Assembly: GCF_020883495.1 (NCBI RefSeq)
Contig: NZ_CP086610.1
Coordinates: 3,845,501 to 3,909,500, forward strand
From: Shinella zoogloeoides
GTDB taxonomy: Bacteria > Pseudomonadota > Alphaproteobacteria > Rhizobiales > Rhizobiaceae
DNA length: 64,000 nucleotides
Direction of reading: 5' to 3'
Position numbers and translations under genes: made by a program. This document shows, piece after piece, positions 1 to 9,318 of the stretch. The notes below the pieces were generated by a model. That model saw only the letters and a program-made list of their open reading frames with translations. It made no database searches and was not told where the DNA came from. Position 1 is the stretch's first letter. Every line of letters starts with the position of its first letter.

Positions 1-170
<170 letters not shown>

Positions 171-242
171 TTCAATCCGCTGATTTTCCAGCGGGCCGGG
201 CTTCCCAGGGGAGGCCCGGCCCATTTATTTTATCGATCAGGG

Positions 243-259
243 ATATACTTTTTGTATAT
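243..259. promoter_or_regulatory. Inverted repeat ATATAC-N5-GTATAT upstream of the transporter operon
   Basis: Two perfect 6-bp arms flank five T residues inside an unusually AT-rich stretch (about 223-276). The repeat lies about 90 bp before the binding-protein start at 350 and has the size and symmetry of an operator. GntR-type regulators often bind GTATAC-like palindromes, but no regulator gene is visible nearby, so the cognate factor is unknown. The surrounding 171-349 interval holds no other gene. Confidence 0.4.
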
Positions 260-349
260 TTCTTGTATTTTGAAAATCGGGTTTACGCTCCGGCGCAGGA
301 CGGACCTCCGCCCGCGTGAACTGCCAGATCAATCCAGGGAGAGAGAGAA

Positions 350-1159
350 ATGAAGAAGACCTCGGTCCTCGCCTTCGGCCTCGTTGCCGCCACCGCCCTC
401 ACCAGCCCGGCCAAGGCCGACAAGCTGGACGACATCATCTCGTCCGGCACGCTGCGCTGCGCCGTCGTTCTCGACTTCCCGCCGATGGGCGCGCGCGACG
501 AGAACAACAACCCGATCGGCTTCGACGTCGACTATTGCAACGACCTCGCCAAGGCGCTCGGCGTCACGGCCGAAATCGTCGAAACGCCCTTCCCGGAACG
601 TATCCCGGCCCTGATGTCCGGCCGCGTCGACGTCGGCGTCGCCTCGACCTCCGACACGCTGGAACGCGCCAAGACGGTCGGCATGTCGATCCCCTACTTC
701 GCCTTCGAAATGGCCGTCACGGCCAATGACAAGTCGGGCATCAAGTCCTTCGAGGACATGAAGGGCAAGACGGTTGGCGCCACCGCCGGCACGTTCGAGG
801 CCATCGCGCTCGAAAAGACGATGAAGGAATTCGGCGCCGGTGAATTCCGTCCGTACCAGACCCAGGCCGACGTCTTCCTGGCGCTGAGCCAGGGCCAGAT
901 CGACGCCACGGTTTCCACCTCGACCGTCGCCCAGGCCACCGTCAAGAGCGGCAAGTTCCCCGGCATCTCCGTCGTCGGCAAGGCGCCCTACGACATCGAC
1001 TATGTCGCGCTCTTCACCAACCGCGAAGAATACGGCCTGATCAACTACCTGAACCTGTTCGTCAACCAGCAGGTCCGCACCGGCCGCTACAAGGAACTCT
1101 ACGAGAAGTGGGTCGGTGGCGAGCTTCCGTCGCTTTCGGTCGACGGCGTTTATCGCTAA
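350..1159 (+). CDS. Amino-acid ABC transporter periplasmic binding protein (family 3)
   Basis: The 269-residue protein starts with a classical signal peptide (about residues 1-23, cut after SPAKA) and continues as a type II periplasmic binding protein of the polar amino-acid family. The start follows a GGGAGAGAG ribosome site. It should capture an amino acid in the periplasm and deliver it to the two permeases encoded just downstream. The oxidase and dehydratase genes that follow suggest proline, hydroxyproline or a related cyclic amino acid as substrate; that is inference from context. A GC-rich hairpin separates it from the permease genes, a common way to keep the binding protein in excess over the membrane parts. 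Confidence 0.85.
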   Translation: MKKTSVLAFGLVAATALTSPAKADKLDDIISSGTLRCAVVLDFPPMGARDENNNPIGFDVDYCNDLAKALGVTAEIVETPFPERIPALMSGRVDVGVASTSDTLERAKTVGMSIPYFAFEMAVTANDKSGIKSFEDMKGKTVGATAGTFEAIALEKTMKEFGAGEFRPYQTQADVFLALSQGQIDATVSTSTVAQATVKSGKFPGISVVGKAPYDIDYVALFTNREEYGLINYLNLFVNQQVRTGRYKELYEKWVGGELPSLSVDGVYR

Positions 1160-1174
1160 TCTGCCGTCTTGAAG

Positions 1175-1201
1175 GCGGCGCGGGAGTCTCTTCCGCGCCG
1201 C
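1175..1201 (+). terminator. Intergenic GC-rich stem-loop after the binding-protein gene
   Basis: A 12-bp stem with one G-U pair (GCGGCGCGGGAG pairing with CTTCCGCGCCGC) follows the stop codon and has no T tract. It more likely acts as an mRNA-stabilising or partially attenuating element between the binding-protein and permease genes than as a full terminator. Confidence 0.5.
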
Positions 1202-1228
1202 TGATCGTTTCCGAGGGGTGAGACGGCA

Positions 1229-1894
1229 ATGTTCAGTTATTCCTTCCATTGGAACCAGGCCTTCAAGGCCCTGCCACAGATGCTCGAGGGCGCGCTCGTC
1301 ACGCTGCAGATCGCGATCCTCTCCATGGCCATCGGCCTGGTGGTCGCCCTGGCGCTGACGCTCTTCCGCATGTCCGGCAACCGCATTCTCAATGGCTTCG
1401 CCACCGCCTGGGTCGAGATCGCGCGCAACACGCCGGCCCTCTTCCAGATCTACATGGCCCATTTCGGCCTCGGCAATTTCGGCATCCACCTCAGCCCCTA
1501 CACGGCGCTTCTGGTCGGTATCGCCTTCAACAATGCCGGCTACCTTGCGGAGAACTTCCGCGGCGCGCTGAAAGCGATCCCGGAGACGCAGACCCGCGCC
1601 GGCCGCTCGCTCGGCATGACCTCGCTACAGGCCTTCCGCTATATCGTGCTACCGCAGATGCTGCGCGTCGCCTTCCTGCCGGCCACCAACCAGATGGTCT
1701 GGGCGATCCTGATGACCTCGCTCGGCGTCACCGTCGGCATGAACACGGACCTCGCCGGCATCACCCAGGAACTGAACGCCCGTTCGTTCCGCACCTTCGA
1801 ATTCTTCGCGCTCGCGGCGATCATCTACTACCTGATCGCCAAGGCCGTGACGCTGGCGGCGCGCCTCGCCGCCACGCGCATGTTCCGCTACTGA
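1229..1894 (+). CDS. Polar amino-acid ABC transporter permease 1
   Basis: This 221-residue integral membrane protein of the HisM/GlnP family has several hydrophobic segments. It carries the family motif around EIARNTPALFQIY and an EAA loop around residues 117-141 (ETQTRAGRSLGM...VLPQ), which docks on the ATPase. It forms the inner-membrane channel with the permease that starts 12 bp downstream. The start is preceded by GAGGGGTGAG. Length and topology are normal for the family. Confidence 0.88.
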   Translation: MFSYSFHWNQAFKALPQMLEGALVTLQIAILSMAIGLVVALALTLFRMSGNRILNGFATAWVEIARNTPALFQIYMAHFGLGNFGIHLSPYTALLVGIAFNNAGYLAENFRGALKAIPETQTRAGRSLGMTSLQAFRYIVLPQMLRVAFLPATNQMVWAILMTSLGVTVGMNTDLAGITQELNARSFRTFEFFALAAIIYYLIAKAVTLAARLAATRMFRY

Positions 1895-1906
1895 GAGGGG
1901 TAAGCC

Positions 1907-2557
1907 ATGTTCGATACCGCTCTCACCATGGCCGATCTCGGCTTCCTCGCGCAGGGCGCGGCCATGACGCTTGCCGTCACCGCCGTCTCCGTCATCGCGG
2001 GCACCGTGCTCGGCGTCATCTTCGGCGTCATCCGCAATCAGGCCGGCACCTACTGGTCGCTGCCGCTGACCTTCCTGCTCGATATCTTCCGCTCCGTGCC
2101 GCTGCTCATCCAGCTCGTGCTCGGCAATGCGCTGCAATCGATCCTCAAGCTCGGCTGGGCACCCTTCACCACCTCCTGCGTGGTGCTGTCGCTCTATACG
2201 GCGGCCTATTGCACGGAAATCGTACGCGGCGGCATCGCCTCCGTTCCGCCGACCACGCGCCGCGCGGCCCGCTCGCTCGGTATGACCTGGTGGCAGGACA
2301 TGCGCTACATCGTGGCCCCGCTCGCCACCCGTGTCTCGCTGCCCGCCTGGATCGGCCTGACGCTCGGCGTCATGAAGGACTCCGCCCTCGTGCTCTGGCT
2401 CGGCCTCATCGAGCTTCTGCGCGCCTCGCAGATTCTCGTCACGCGCCTTCAGGAACCGCTGTTCATCCTGCTGATCTGCGGCGCCATCTACTTCATCATC
2501 AGCTTCCCCATCGCCCGGCTCGGCGGTTACCTCGAAAGACGGTGGTCCAATGATTGA
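1907..2557 (+). CDS. Polar amino-acid ABC transporter permease 2
   Basis: The second HisM/GlnP-type permease has 216 residues, with the motif DIFRSVPLLIQLVLG near residue 60 and an EAA loop around TTRRAARSLGMTWW. It pairs with the preceding permease as a heterodimeric channel. Its last codons overlap the start of the ATPase gene by 8 bp, which points to translational coupling. Confidence 0.88.
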   Translation: MFDTALTMADLGFLAQGAAMTLAVTAVSVIAGTVLGVIFGVIRNQAGTYWSLPLTFLLDIFRSVPLLIQLVLGNALQSILKLGWAPFTTSCVVLSLYTAAYCTEIVRGGIASVPPTTRRAARSLGMTWWQDMRYIVAPLATRVSLPAWIGLTLGVMKDSALVLWLGLIELLRASQILVTRLQEPLFILLICGAIYFIISFPIARLGGYLERRWSND

Positions 2558-3272
2558 GATCGAAAACGTCCGCAAATCCTTCGGCTCGCTCGAAGTCCTC
2601 AAGGGGATCAACCTTACCGTCCAGAAGGGCGAGGTGTTGACCATCATCGGCGGCTCCGGCTCGGGCAAGTCGACGCTGCTGACCTGCATCAACGGTCTGG
2701 AGACCATCGACGCCGGTCGCATCGTCGTCGACGGCACCGATGTTCACGCCAAGGGCACCGACCTCAACAAGCTGCGCCGCAAGCTCGGCATCGTGTTCCA
2801 GCAGTTCAACGCCTTCCCGCACCTCACCGTGCTGGAAAACGTCATGCTGGCCCCGGTCAAGGTGCTCGGCCAGTCCAAGGCCGAAGCCGAGGCGATGGCC
2901 GTCAAGCAGCTCACCCATGTCGGCCTCGGCGACAAGCTCAAGGTCTATCCGAGCCGCATGTCCGGCGGCCAGCAGCAGCGCATGGCGATCGCCCGCGCGC
3001 TCGCCATGTCGCCGGCCTATATGCTGTTCGACGAAGTGACCTCGGCGCTCGATCCGCAGCTCGTCGGCGAAGTGCTCGACACGCTGCGCATGCTGGCTTC
3101 CGAGGGCATGACGATGATCTGCGTCACGCACGAAATGAAGTTCGCCCGCGAAGTCTCCGATCGCGTCGCCTTCTTCCACAAGGGCGTGATGGCCGAGATC
3201 GCTCCGCCGGAGGAACTCTTCGGCGCGCCCAAGAATCCGGAATTGCAGGCGTTCCTCGCCGCTACCCACTGA
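2550..3272 (+). CDS. Polar amino-acid ABC transporter ATP-binding protein
   Basis: The 240-residue ATPase is of the GlnQ/HisP class. It shows Walker A GGSGSGKSTLL, Q-loop FQQFNAFPHLT, signature MSGGQQQRMAIARAL, Walker B YMLFDEVTSALDP and the H-loop CVTHEM. It powers the two permeases encoded directly upstream. It overlaps the upstream permease gene and lies only 7 bp before the FAD oxidase, so transport and first catabolic step share one operon. Confidence 0.92.
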   Translation: MIEIENVRKSFGSLEVLKGINLTVQKGEVLTIIGGSGSGKSTLLTCINGLETIDAGRIVVDGTDVHAKGTDLNKLRRKLGIVFQQFNAFPHLTVLENVMLAPVKVLGQSKAEAEAMAVKQLTHVGLGDKLKVYPSRMSGGQQQRMAIARALAMSPAYMLFDEVTSALDPQLVGEVLDTLRMLASEGMTMICVTHEMKFAREVSDRVAFFHKGVMAEIAPPEELFGAPKNPELQAFLAATH

Positions 3273-3279
3273 GGCAAAA

Positions 3280-4530
3280 ATGCAGACTGAAATCGAGCCC
3301 GGCGTCGTCGTCATCGGCGCCGGCGTGGTCGGCCTTTCCGCCGCCATCGCCGCGCAGGCCCGGGGCCTTGCCGTCACCGTCCTCGAACGGGAGGAGCCGG
3401 CGGCCGGCGCTTCGGCCGGAAATGCCGGGGCGTTCGCCTTCACCGACATCCTGCCGCTCGCCTCGCCCGGCATTCTGAAGAAAGCGCCGAAATGGCTGCT
3501 CGACCCGCTCGGGCCGCTCTCCGTGCCGCCGTCCTATGCCTTGCAGATCGCGCCGTGGATGTTCCGTTTCTGGCGCGCCTGCTCGGCCGCCCGTGTCGCC
3601 CATTCCACCACCGCGCAGACCGCGCTGATGGACCTTTCCAAGGCCGAGCTGGAGCCGTTCCTGGCCGAGACCGGCACGCTCTCCATGCTGCGCAAGGAAG
3701 GCAATCTGCAGGTCTATGAAAGCCAGGCCGAGCTGAACGCCTCGCTGCCCGGCTGGAAGGCGCGCGCGGAGCACGGCATCGAATTCCGCCATATGGGCGC
3801 GGACGAGATGGCGGCGATCCAGCCCGGCCTTGCGCCGCGCTTCACCCATGGCACCTTCACGCCCGGCTGGTATTCCATCGCCGACCCCAAGCTCTATACG
3901 CTGGCGCTGGCCGATCATTTCCGCGCCAGGGGCGGCAGGATCGAGCGCGCCGAGGTTTCCAGCCTGCACCCCGTCGAAGGCGGCGTGGAAATCCGCATCA
4001 CGGACGGCAGGACGGTGAGGGCACGCAAGGTGGTGCTCGCCGCCGGCGCCTTCTCGCATCAGGTCGCCCGTTCGCTCGGCGAAACCATCCCGCTCGAAAC
4101 CGAGCGCGGCTACAACACGACGCTGCCGGCCGACGCCTTCGACCTGCGCACGCAGGTCACTTTCGGCGGCCACGGCTTCGTCGTCACCCGGCTTTCGACC
4201 GGCATCCGCGTTGGCGGCGCGGTGGAGCTTGGCGGACTGAAGCTACCGCCGAACTTCCGCCGGTCGGAAGCCATGCTGGAAAAGGCGAGGCGCTTCCTGC
4301 CGGGCCTGAAGCCCGAGGGCGGCGTGCAGTGGATGGGCTTCCGCCCCTCGCTGCCGGACAGCCTGCCGGCCATCGGGCCCGCCCGCGCAACGCCGAATGC
4401 CGTCTACGCCTTCGGCCACGGCCATCTCGGCCTCACCCAGTCGGCCGGCACGGCCCGCCTTGTCGCCGACCTCCTCACCGATGGCAGGACGGCGATCGAT
4501 ATCGCCTCCTTCTCGCCGCAACGCTTCTAG
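3280..4530 (+). CDS. FAD-dependent D-amino-acid dehydrogenase/oxidase (DadA-like), probable D-hydroxyproline dehydrogenase
   Basis: The 416-residue protein starts with a Rossmann dinucleotide-binding segment ([18 protein letters not shown], about residues 8-25) and ends with the DAO-type C-terminal part ([13 protein letters not shown]). The DadA/DAO family oxidises D-amino acids to imino acids. A semialdehyde dehydrogenase upstream and an aconitase-X gene 10 bp downstream suggest it acts on cis-4-hydroxy-D-proline or a similar cyclic imino acid. The family call is firm and the substrate is inferred. Confidence 0.8.
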   Translation: MQTEIEPGVVVIGAGVVGLSAAIAAQARGLAVTVLEREEPAAGASAGNAGAFAFTDILPLASPGILKKAPKWLLDPLGPLSVPPSYALQIAPWMFRFWRACSAARVAHSTTAQTALMDLSKAELEPFLAETGTLSMLRKEGNLQVYESQAELNASLPGWKARAEHGIEFRHMGADEMAAIQPGLAPRFTHGTFTPGWYSIADPKLYTLALADHFRARGGRIERAEVSSLHPVEGGVEIRITDGRTVRARKVVLAAGAFSHQVARSLGETIPLETERGYNTTLPADAFDLRTQVTFGGHGFVVTRLSTGIRVGGAVELGGLKLPPNFRRSEAMLEKARRFLPGLKPEGGVQWMGFRPSLPDSLPAIGPARATPNAVYAFGHGHLGLTQSAGTARLVADLLTDGRTAIDIASFSPQRF

Positions 4531-4540
4531 GGATCGTTCC

Positions 4541-6223
4541 ATGGCCAGCCTTTCCGCCCGCAGCATTCTTGCCAGAACAGCCTCCGGCCCGATCATCGCG
4601 GCAGGGGAGGCGCTGAGCTTCTGGGGCGGCGTCGATCCGGCGACGGGCCGGGTCATCGACGTGCATCACCCGCTGCACGGCAAGACGATCACCGGCGGCA
4701 TCCTGATGATGCCGTCGAGCCGCGGTTCCTGCACCGGCTCCGGCGTGCTGCTCGACCTCGCGCTGACCGGTCGCGCGCCCGCCGCGCTGATCTTCAGCGA
4801 GGCCGAGGACGTGCTGACGCTCGGCGCGCTGATCGCCGCGGAAATGTTCGGCAAGTCCCTGCCGGTGCTGCGCCTGTCGCATGACGCCTTTGACGCGCTC
4901 TGTCGCGCCAAGACGGCCAGGATCGGCGAGACGAGCATCGAGGCGGACGGCCTCATCATCCCCGTCGCCCCGCCGGCCACCGCCGCGCTCGACCTTACCG
5001 AAGACGACCGCGCCATGCTGGATGGCCGCGACGGCGTCGCCGTGCAGCTTGCCTTGCGCATCACCGCCGCCATGGCCGCGCAGCAGGGCGCGACGAAGCT
5101 GGTCGACGTGGTGCAGGGCCATATCGACGGCTGCATCTATGCCAGCCCCGCCAATCTCACCTTCGCGGAGAAGATGGCCGACATGGGTGCGAAGGTGCGC
5201 GTGCCGACCACGATGAACGCCATTTCCGTCGACCGGGCGAACTGGGAAAAGCAGGGCGTACCGCACGATTTCGGCGATCCGGCCGCCCGCCTCGCCGATG
5301 CCTATGTGCGCATGGGCTGCCGCCCGACCTTCACCTGTTCGCCCTATCTCCTCGATAGCGCGCCAAAAACCGGCGAGGCCATCGCCTGGGCGGAATCCAA
5401 CGCCGTGATCTTCGCCAATACCGTGCTCGGCGCGCGCACGGCCAAGCACCCCGATTTCCTCGATCTCTGCATCGCGCTCACCGGCCGCGCGCCGCTCTCG
5501 GGCGTCTATCTGGAGGAGCACCGCAAGGCAAAGCGCGTCATCGACGTCGCCCTGCCGAAAAATGTGGACGACGCCTTCTGGCCGCTCGTCGGCTATCTCG
5601 CCGGCCGCGCCGCGCCCGACCGCATCCCGCTGCTCACCGGCCTTGCCGCCGCCAAGCCGACGCGCGACGACCTGAAGGCCCTCTGCGCCGCCTTCGGCAC
5701 CACCTCCGCCGCGCCGATGCTGCATATCGAGGGCGTGACGCCCGAGGCGGAGGGCGCGGCCGCCGCCGATGCCGACCGTGCCACCATCACCCGTGCCGAC
5801 ATGGTCGAGGTCTGGACGATGTTCAACGAGGGGCCGGAAGAGGTGGAGCTGGTCGCCATCGGCAGCCCGCACGCCTCGGCCTCCGAATGCCGGGCGCTCG
5901 CCGATGCCCTCGGCGAGCGCAAGCGGCATGCGGGCGTTTCCGTGATCGTCACGGCGGGCCGCGATGTCATGGCGGAGGCGGGCGACGTGCTCGCGCGCCT
6001 CAGGGCAAGCGGCGTCGAGGTCCTGCCGGATCTGTGCTGGTGCTCGATCTCCGAGCCGGTCTTCCCGCCGAAGACGCGCACGCTCATCACCAATTCCGGC
6101 AAATATGCCCATTACGGCCCGGGCCTTTCCGGCCGCACCGTGCGCTTCGGCAATCTTGCCGATTGCATCGAGGCCGCGCTGACCGGCCGCGTCCCGCCCC
6201 GCCTGCCGCCCTGGCTTGCCTGA
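4541..6223 (+). CDS. Fused aconitase X; probable cis-3-hydroxy-L-proline dehydratase
   Basis: The ATG at 4541 gives 560 residues. The first about 140 residues match the small AcnX domain (old DUF126, with a [18 protein letters not shown] segment) and the rest the large AcnX domain (old DUF521), including [27 protein letters not shown] and a C-terminal KYAHYGPGL. AcnX proteins of this fused bacterial type are known as cis-3-hydroxy-L-proline dehydratases, producing pyrroline-2-carboxylate. Cysteines in the conserved blocks could hold the cofactor. It is the last gene of the transporter-oxidase operon. I take the start at 4541 because it follows the oxidase stop closely. Confidence 0.8.
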   Translation: MASLSARSILARTASGPIIAAGEALSFWGGVDPATGRVIDVHHPLHGKTITGGILMMPSSRGSCTGSGVLLDLALTGRAPAALIFSEAEDVLTLGALIAAEMFGKSLPVLRLSHDAFDALCRAKTARIGETSIEADGLIIPVAPPATAALDLTEDDRAMLDGRDGVAVQLALRITAAMAAQQGATKLVDVVQGHIDGCIYASPANLTFAEKMADMGAKVRVPTTMNAISVDRANWEKQGVPHDFGDPAARLADAYVRMGCRPTFTCSPYLLDSAPKTGEAIAWAESNAVIFANTVLGARTAKHPDFLDLCIALTGRAPLSGVYLEEHRKAKRVIDVALPKNVDDAFWPLVGYLAGRAAPDRIPLLTGLAAAKPTRDDLKALCAAFGTTSAAPMLHIEGVTPEAEGAAAADADRATITRADMVEVWTMFNEGPEEVELVAIGSPHASASECRALADALGERKRHAGVSVIVTAGRDVMAEAGDVLARLRASGVEVLPDLCWCSISEPVFPPKTRTLITNSGKYAHYGPGLSGRTVRFGNLADCIEAALTGRVPPRLPPWLA

Positions 6224-6336
6224 TCGGTTCAGCGGGAATTGCACGCATAGGATCGCGCACCGCGCTATCGCCGAACGCTTCAAGGCGTCGGCGTTGCCGG
6301 GCGGGAAATGTCATGGCTGTCGCTTAAGGGGAGGGA

Positions 6337-6426
6337 TGGCGGACAGAGAGGGATTCGAACCCTCGATAGAGTTTCCCCTATACACGCGTTCCAGGCGTGC
6401 GCCTTCAACCACTCGGCCACCTGTCC
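6337..6426 (-). tRNA. tRNA-Ser (anticodon GGA)
   Basis: Read on the minus strand, the acceptor 5' strand GGACAGG pairs with the 3' strand next to a G discriminator and an encoded CCA. The anticodon loop is CTGGAAC, giving GGA, and there is a long variable arm typical of class II serine tRNAs plus a GGTTCGAATCC T-arm. Total length is 90 nt including CCA. No integration scar is visible next to it. Confidence 0.95.
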
Positions 6427-6656
6427 GTCCGCTCGCTGCCGGTGGTCAGTCCGGCGCGGGTCGCTTTCCTGTTTCCATTCCGGCGAGACGGCGCGATATA
6501 TACCGAGGTTTCGCGCAGGATCAACCGCTTTCTGACAGATTTTTGAAGGATATGCCGTATGGAGCGAAGGATTGCGCAAGGCCGGCCGTCTTCTTATCTA
6601 TAGGCGGCAAGGAAGCGGGGCCGAAATCGGCCTCCAGGCGGCACCGGGAGGGTGCG

Positions 6657-6974
6657 ATGATACGGTTCATCCTGAAGGCGATCAGTCTCTTCGCCCTCGT
6701 CGTGGCGGTCATGGCGGGCACGATCGATGCGATCCAGTCGGTCTCGGCCTCCGAGCCGGTGCTGACGCCGCTCGCTGTCGCCTGGAGCACGGCAAGTCCC
6801 GAGACGATCGCGCTCGTTGCCGACGGCATCATGCGCAAGTTCCCCTATGCCTGGGATCCGGCGGCGCTCTGGGTGCTGTCCCAGCCCGCCTTCGCGGTGC
6901 TGCTCGCCGTTTCGCTGTTCTTCTGGATGATCGCCTACAGGCGCCCGCCCGTCGCGGGCCGCTTCACCGCTTGA
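6657..6974 (+). CDS. Small conserved-looking membrane protein, unknown function
   Basis: Starting at ATG 6657 after a GGGAGGGTGCG ribosome site, the product has 105 residues. There is a hydrophobic N-terminal segment (about residues 3-22) and a second near the C-terminus (about 77-96, ending FFWMIAYRRPP), so two membrane spans with the middle probably periplasmic. No known domain is recognised. It lies 24 bp before msrA on the same strand and is probably cotranscribed with it. A longer frame that begins at 6216 runs through the tRNA region and is not credible. Confidence 0.65.
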   Translation: MIRFILKAISLFALVVAVMAGTIDAIQSVSASEPVLTPLAVAWSTASPETIALVADGIMRKFPYAWDPAALWVLSQPAFAVLLAVSLFFWMIAYRRPPVAGRFTA

Positions 6975-6998
6975 AACCAATCCCCGCGGGAGACCTGG

Positions 6999-7649
6999 AT
7001 GTTCCTCATCGACATGTTCAACAAGAAGACCGTCATGCCGGCGCCGGAGGCCGCTCTGCCCGGCCGCGCCGAACCCATTGCGACCTCCGGGACGCATTTC
7101 GTCAACGGCAACCCGCTGAAGGGGCCCTATCCCGCGGGCTTCAAGTCTGTGCTGCTCGGCATGGGCTGCTTCTGGGGCGCCGAGCGGCTGCTGTGGAACA
7201 TCCCGGGCGTATGGGTGACGGCATCCGGCTATTCCGGCGGCTTCACGCCGAACCCGACCTATCACGAGACGACGACGGGGCTGACGGGGCATACCGAAGT
7301 CGTGCTCGTCGTCTACGATCCCGCCACGGTCTCGCTGGAGACCCTGCTGAAGGCCTTCTTCGAGGCGCACGATCCGACGCAGGGCATGCGCCAGGGCAAC
7401 GATATCGGCACCACCTATCGTTCGGCGATCTATCTGGACGACGAGGCGGACCTTCAGGTCGCCCGGCAGGCGCGCGATATCTATCAGGCCGCGCTCAAGG
7501 CGGCGGGGCGGACGGACCGCATCACCACCGAGATCGGCAAGGCCGGTCCGTTCTATTTCGCCGAGGACGCGCACCAGCAGTATCTCGCCAAGAATCCGGG
7601 CGGCTATTGCGGTCTGCGCGGCACGGGCGTTTCCTGCGCCATCGGCTGA
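6999..7649 (+). CDS. msrA: Peptide-methionine (S)-S-oxide reductase
   Basis: The 216-residue protein carries the MsrA active-site motif GCFWGAE (catalytic Cys near residue 54), followed by the family blocks [14 protein letters not shown] and [11 protein letters not shown]-terminal resolving-Cys region sits near [10 protein letters not shown]. It reduces methionine-S-sulfoxide in oxidised proteins in the cytoplasm. Its length fits the rhizobial form with an N-terminal extension of about 45 residues. Confidence 0.95.
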   Translation: MFLIDMFNKKTVMPAPEAALPGRAEPIATSGTHFVNGNPLKGPYPAGFKSVLLGMGCFWGAERLLWNIPGVWVTASGYSGGFTPNPTYHETTTGLTGHTEVVLVVYDPATVSLETLLKAFFEAHDPTQGMRQGNDIGTTYRSAIYLDDEADLQVARQARDIYQAALKAAGRTDRITTEIGKAGPFYFAEDAHQQYLAKNPGGYCGLRGTGVSCAIG

Positions 7650-7758
7650 ACGGCCTTTGTTTTCAACAGGCTGGATCCGCCGCGAACGTGCTTCGTTCTC
7701 TTCGTCGGCGGCGGTTCCTATTTTTTACCAGCCGAAAAATTTCTGGTGAATTTTTCCC

Positions 7759-7840
7759 GGCGGCATGCAAGGATGCCGCCAGCCTGACCCAAGGGAAAGG
7801 GTCGGTGGCTCCGTCGCGCGCCTCAGCAGGCGCCGCGCGG
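7759..7840 (+). promoter_or_regulatory. Structured 5' leader of the nucleoside transporter operon
   Basis: Three stem-loops lie in tandem in the 230-bp gap before the binding-protein gene: an 8-bp stem GGCGGCAT/ATGCCGCC (7759-7780), a 5-bp stem GACCC/GGGTC (7786-7803) and a GC-rich stem around GCGCGCCT/AGGCG (about 7816-7838). A TATAAG stretch near 7849 could be a -10 element, or simply leader sequence. No known riboswitch class is assigned. The leader may regulate nucleoside uptake. Confidence 0.4.
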
Positions 7841-7878
7841 AAGGTCCCTATAAGATCAATAGCGAACAGGGCTGCACA

Positions 7879-8871
7879 ATGAAAAAAACCCTTCTCACCC
7901 TTCTTGCAACCGCTGCCATGTCGGCCAGCGCGCTTGCCGCCGACATCAAGCCGGCGATCATCTATGACCTCGGCGGCAAGTTCGACAAGTCGTTCAACGA
8001 AGCGGCCTATAACGGCGCGGAGAGGTTCAAGAAAGAAACCGGCATCGAATACCGCGACTTCGAAATCGCCAACGACGCGCAGCGCGAGCAGGCGCTCCGC
8101 CGCTTCGCCGGCGACGGCAACAACCCCATCGTGATGGCCGGCTTCTCCTGGTCCGCAGCGCTTGAGAAGGTCGCAGCGGAATATCCGGACACCAAGTTCG
8201 CCATCATCGACATGGTTCTCGACAAGCCGAACGTCCGCTCGGTCGTCTTCAAGGAAGAAGAAGGCGGCTGGCTCGCCGGCATTCTCGCCGGCATGGCCTC
8301 CAAGTCGAAGACGGTTTCCTTCGTCGGCGGCATGGATATCCCGCTGATCCACAAGTTCGCCTGCGGCTATATCGGCGGCGCCAAGTCCCTCGGCGCGGAC
8401 TACAACGTGCTCGAAGCCTATACGGGCACGACGCCGGACGCCTGGAACGACCCGGTCAAGGGCGGCGAAATCGCCAAGTCGCAGTTCGACCAGGGTTCCG
8501 ACGTGGTCTACCACGCGGCCGGCGGCACAGGTGTCGGCGTTCTCCAGGCTGCGGCTGACGCCGGCAAGCTGGGCATCGGCGTCGATTCCAACCAGAACGG
8601 CCTGCAGCCGGGCAAGGTGCTGACCTCGATGGTCAAGCGCGTGGACGTCGCCGTCTACGACGCCTTCATGTCGGCCAAGGACGACAAGTTCCAGCCGGGC
8701 GTCAACGTGCTCGGCCTCAAGGAAAACGGCGTCGACGTCGCGATGGACGAGAACAACGCCCCGCTCATCACCCCGGAAATGAAGGCCGCCATCGACAAGG
8801 CGCGCGCCGACATCATCTCCGGCACGGTGAAGGTCCACGACTACATGTCGGACGAGACCTGCCCCTACTAA
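7879..8871 (+). CDS. BMP-family nucleoside ABC transporter substrate-binding protein
   Basis: The 330-residue protein has a short signal peptide (MKKTLLTLLATAAMSASALA) and the BMP/Med-type fold seen in DLGGKFDKSFNEAAYNG and the later GIGVDSNQNG segment. The family (BmpA, PnrA) binds purine and pyrimidine nucleosides. No lipobox Cys follows the signal peptide, so it is probably a soluble periplasmic protein rather than a lipoprotein. Its ATPase and two permease partners begin at 9319, separated by a terminator-like hairpin and the opposite-strand slyX gene. Confidence 0.88.
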   Translation: MKKTLLTLLATAAMSASALAADIKPAIIYDLGGKFDKSFNEAAYNGAERFKKETGIEYRDFEIANDAQREQALRRFAGDGNNPIVMAGFSWSAALEKVAAEYPDTKFAIIDMVLDKPNVRSVVFKEEEGGWLAGILAGMASKSKTVSFVGGMDIPLIHKFACGYIGGAKSLGADYNVLEAYTGTTPDAWNDPVKGGEIAKSQFDQGSDVVYHAAGGTGVGVLQAAADAGKLGIGVDSNQNGLQPGKVLTSMVKRVDVAVYDAFMSAKDDKFQPGVNVLGLKENGVDVAMDENNAPLITPEMKAAIDKARADIISGTVKVHDYMSDETCPY

Positions 8872-8881
8872 GGGTATCGAA

Positions 8882-8909
8882 CGGCCCGTCTGCGAAAGCA
8901 GGCGGGCCG
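8882..8909. terminator. Stem-loop between the BMP gene and slyX
   Basis: A 12-bp stem with one G-U pair and a GAAA loop lies in the convergent gap between the BMP gene and slyX. It has only a weak T tail (ATTCC). It probably ends or attenuates transcription from both sides. Confidence 0.6.
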
Positions 8910-8925
8910 ATTCCGTCCTTGACGC

Positions 8926-9159
8926 TCAATAATGCGGGGGACGGGTAACGGCCGGGGCTTCCAGAGAGCCGGCTTCCAGCGTTAGGAACCGTTCCGTCAG
9001 CACATCGAGCTTTGCGCGAAGCTGCTCGACCACACGCCACTGTTCGGCGAGCTGGTCGGAAAGCTCCTCGATCGAATTGGCCTGATGGGCGACATGCTCC
9101 TCAAGGCGGGCGATGCGTTCGGCCTTGATATTGTCGTCGGTGCGGTCGGGCGTGGTCAT
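8926..9159 (-). CDS. slyX: SlyX-family protein
   Basis: The 77-residue product is almost entirely a predicted coiled coil (IARLEEHVAHQANSIEELSD, then EQWRVVEQLRAKLDVLTERF) and ends in a PPHY tail. Both are characteristic of SlyX. The molecular function of SlyX is unknown. It is convergent to the BMP gene and divergent from the transporter ATPase gene, and interrupts the nucleoside operon on the opposite strand. Confidence 0.85.
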   Translation of the reverse strand: MTTPDRTDDNIKAERIARLEEHVAHQANSIEELSDQLAEQWRVVEQLRAKLDVLTERFLTLEAGSLEAPAVTRPPHY

Positions 9160-9318
9160 GGCTTTCCTCTTGGCTCCGGGCCGGGTGGAGCGAGCTATAC
9201 CGGCGTGGCGGCGCGCCCGCAATCGGACTGGACAAGTGCAGCGGAAGCAACAAGACTGCGGGCGGATAGGCCGGGAGAGCGGCCCTTCGACCCCAAATCC
9301 CCGTAAGAGTGGATCGTC

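Noticed and set aside
6337..6426. tRNA-Ser as an integration site
   Set aside because: No repeat of its 3' end and no integrase or foreign gene next to it.
6216..6656. Upstream extension of the small membrane protein gene
   Set aside because: It reads through the tRNA-Ser gene in antisense and has no ribosome site; the start at 6657 has one.
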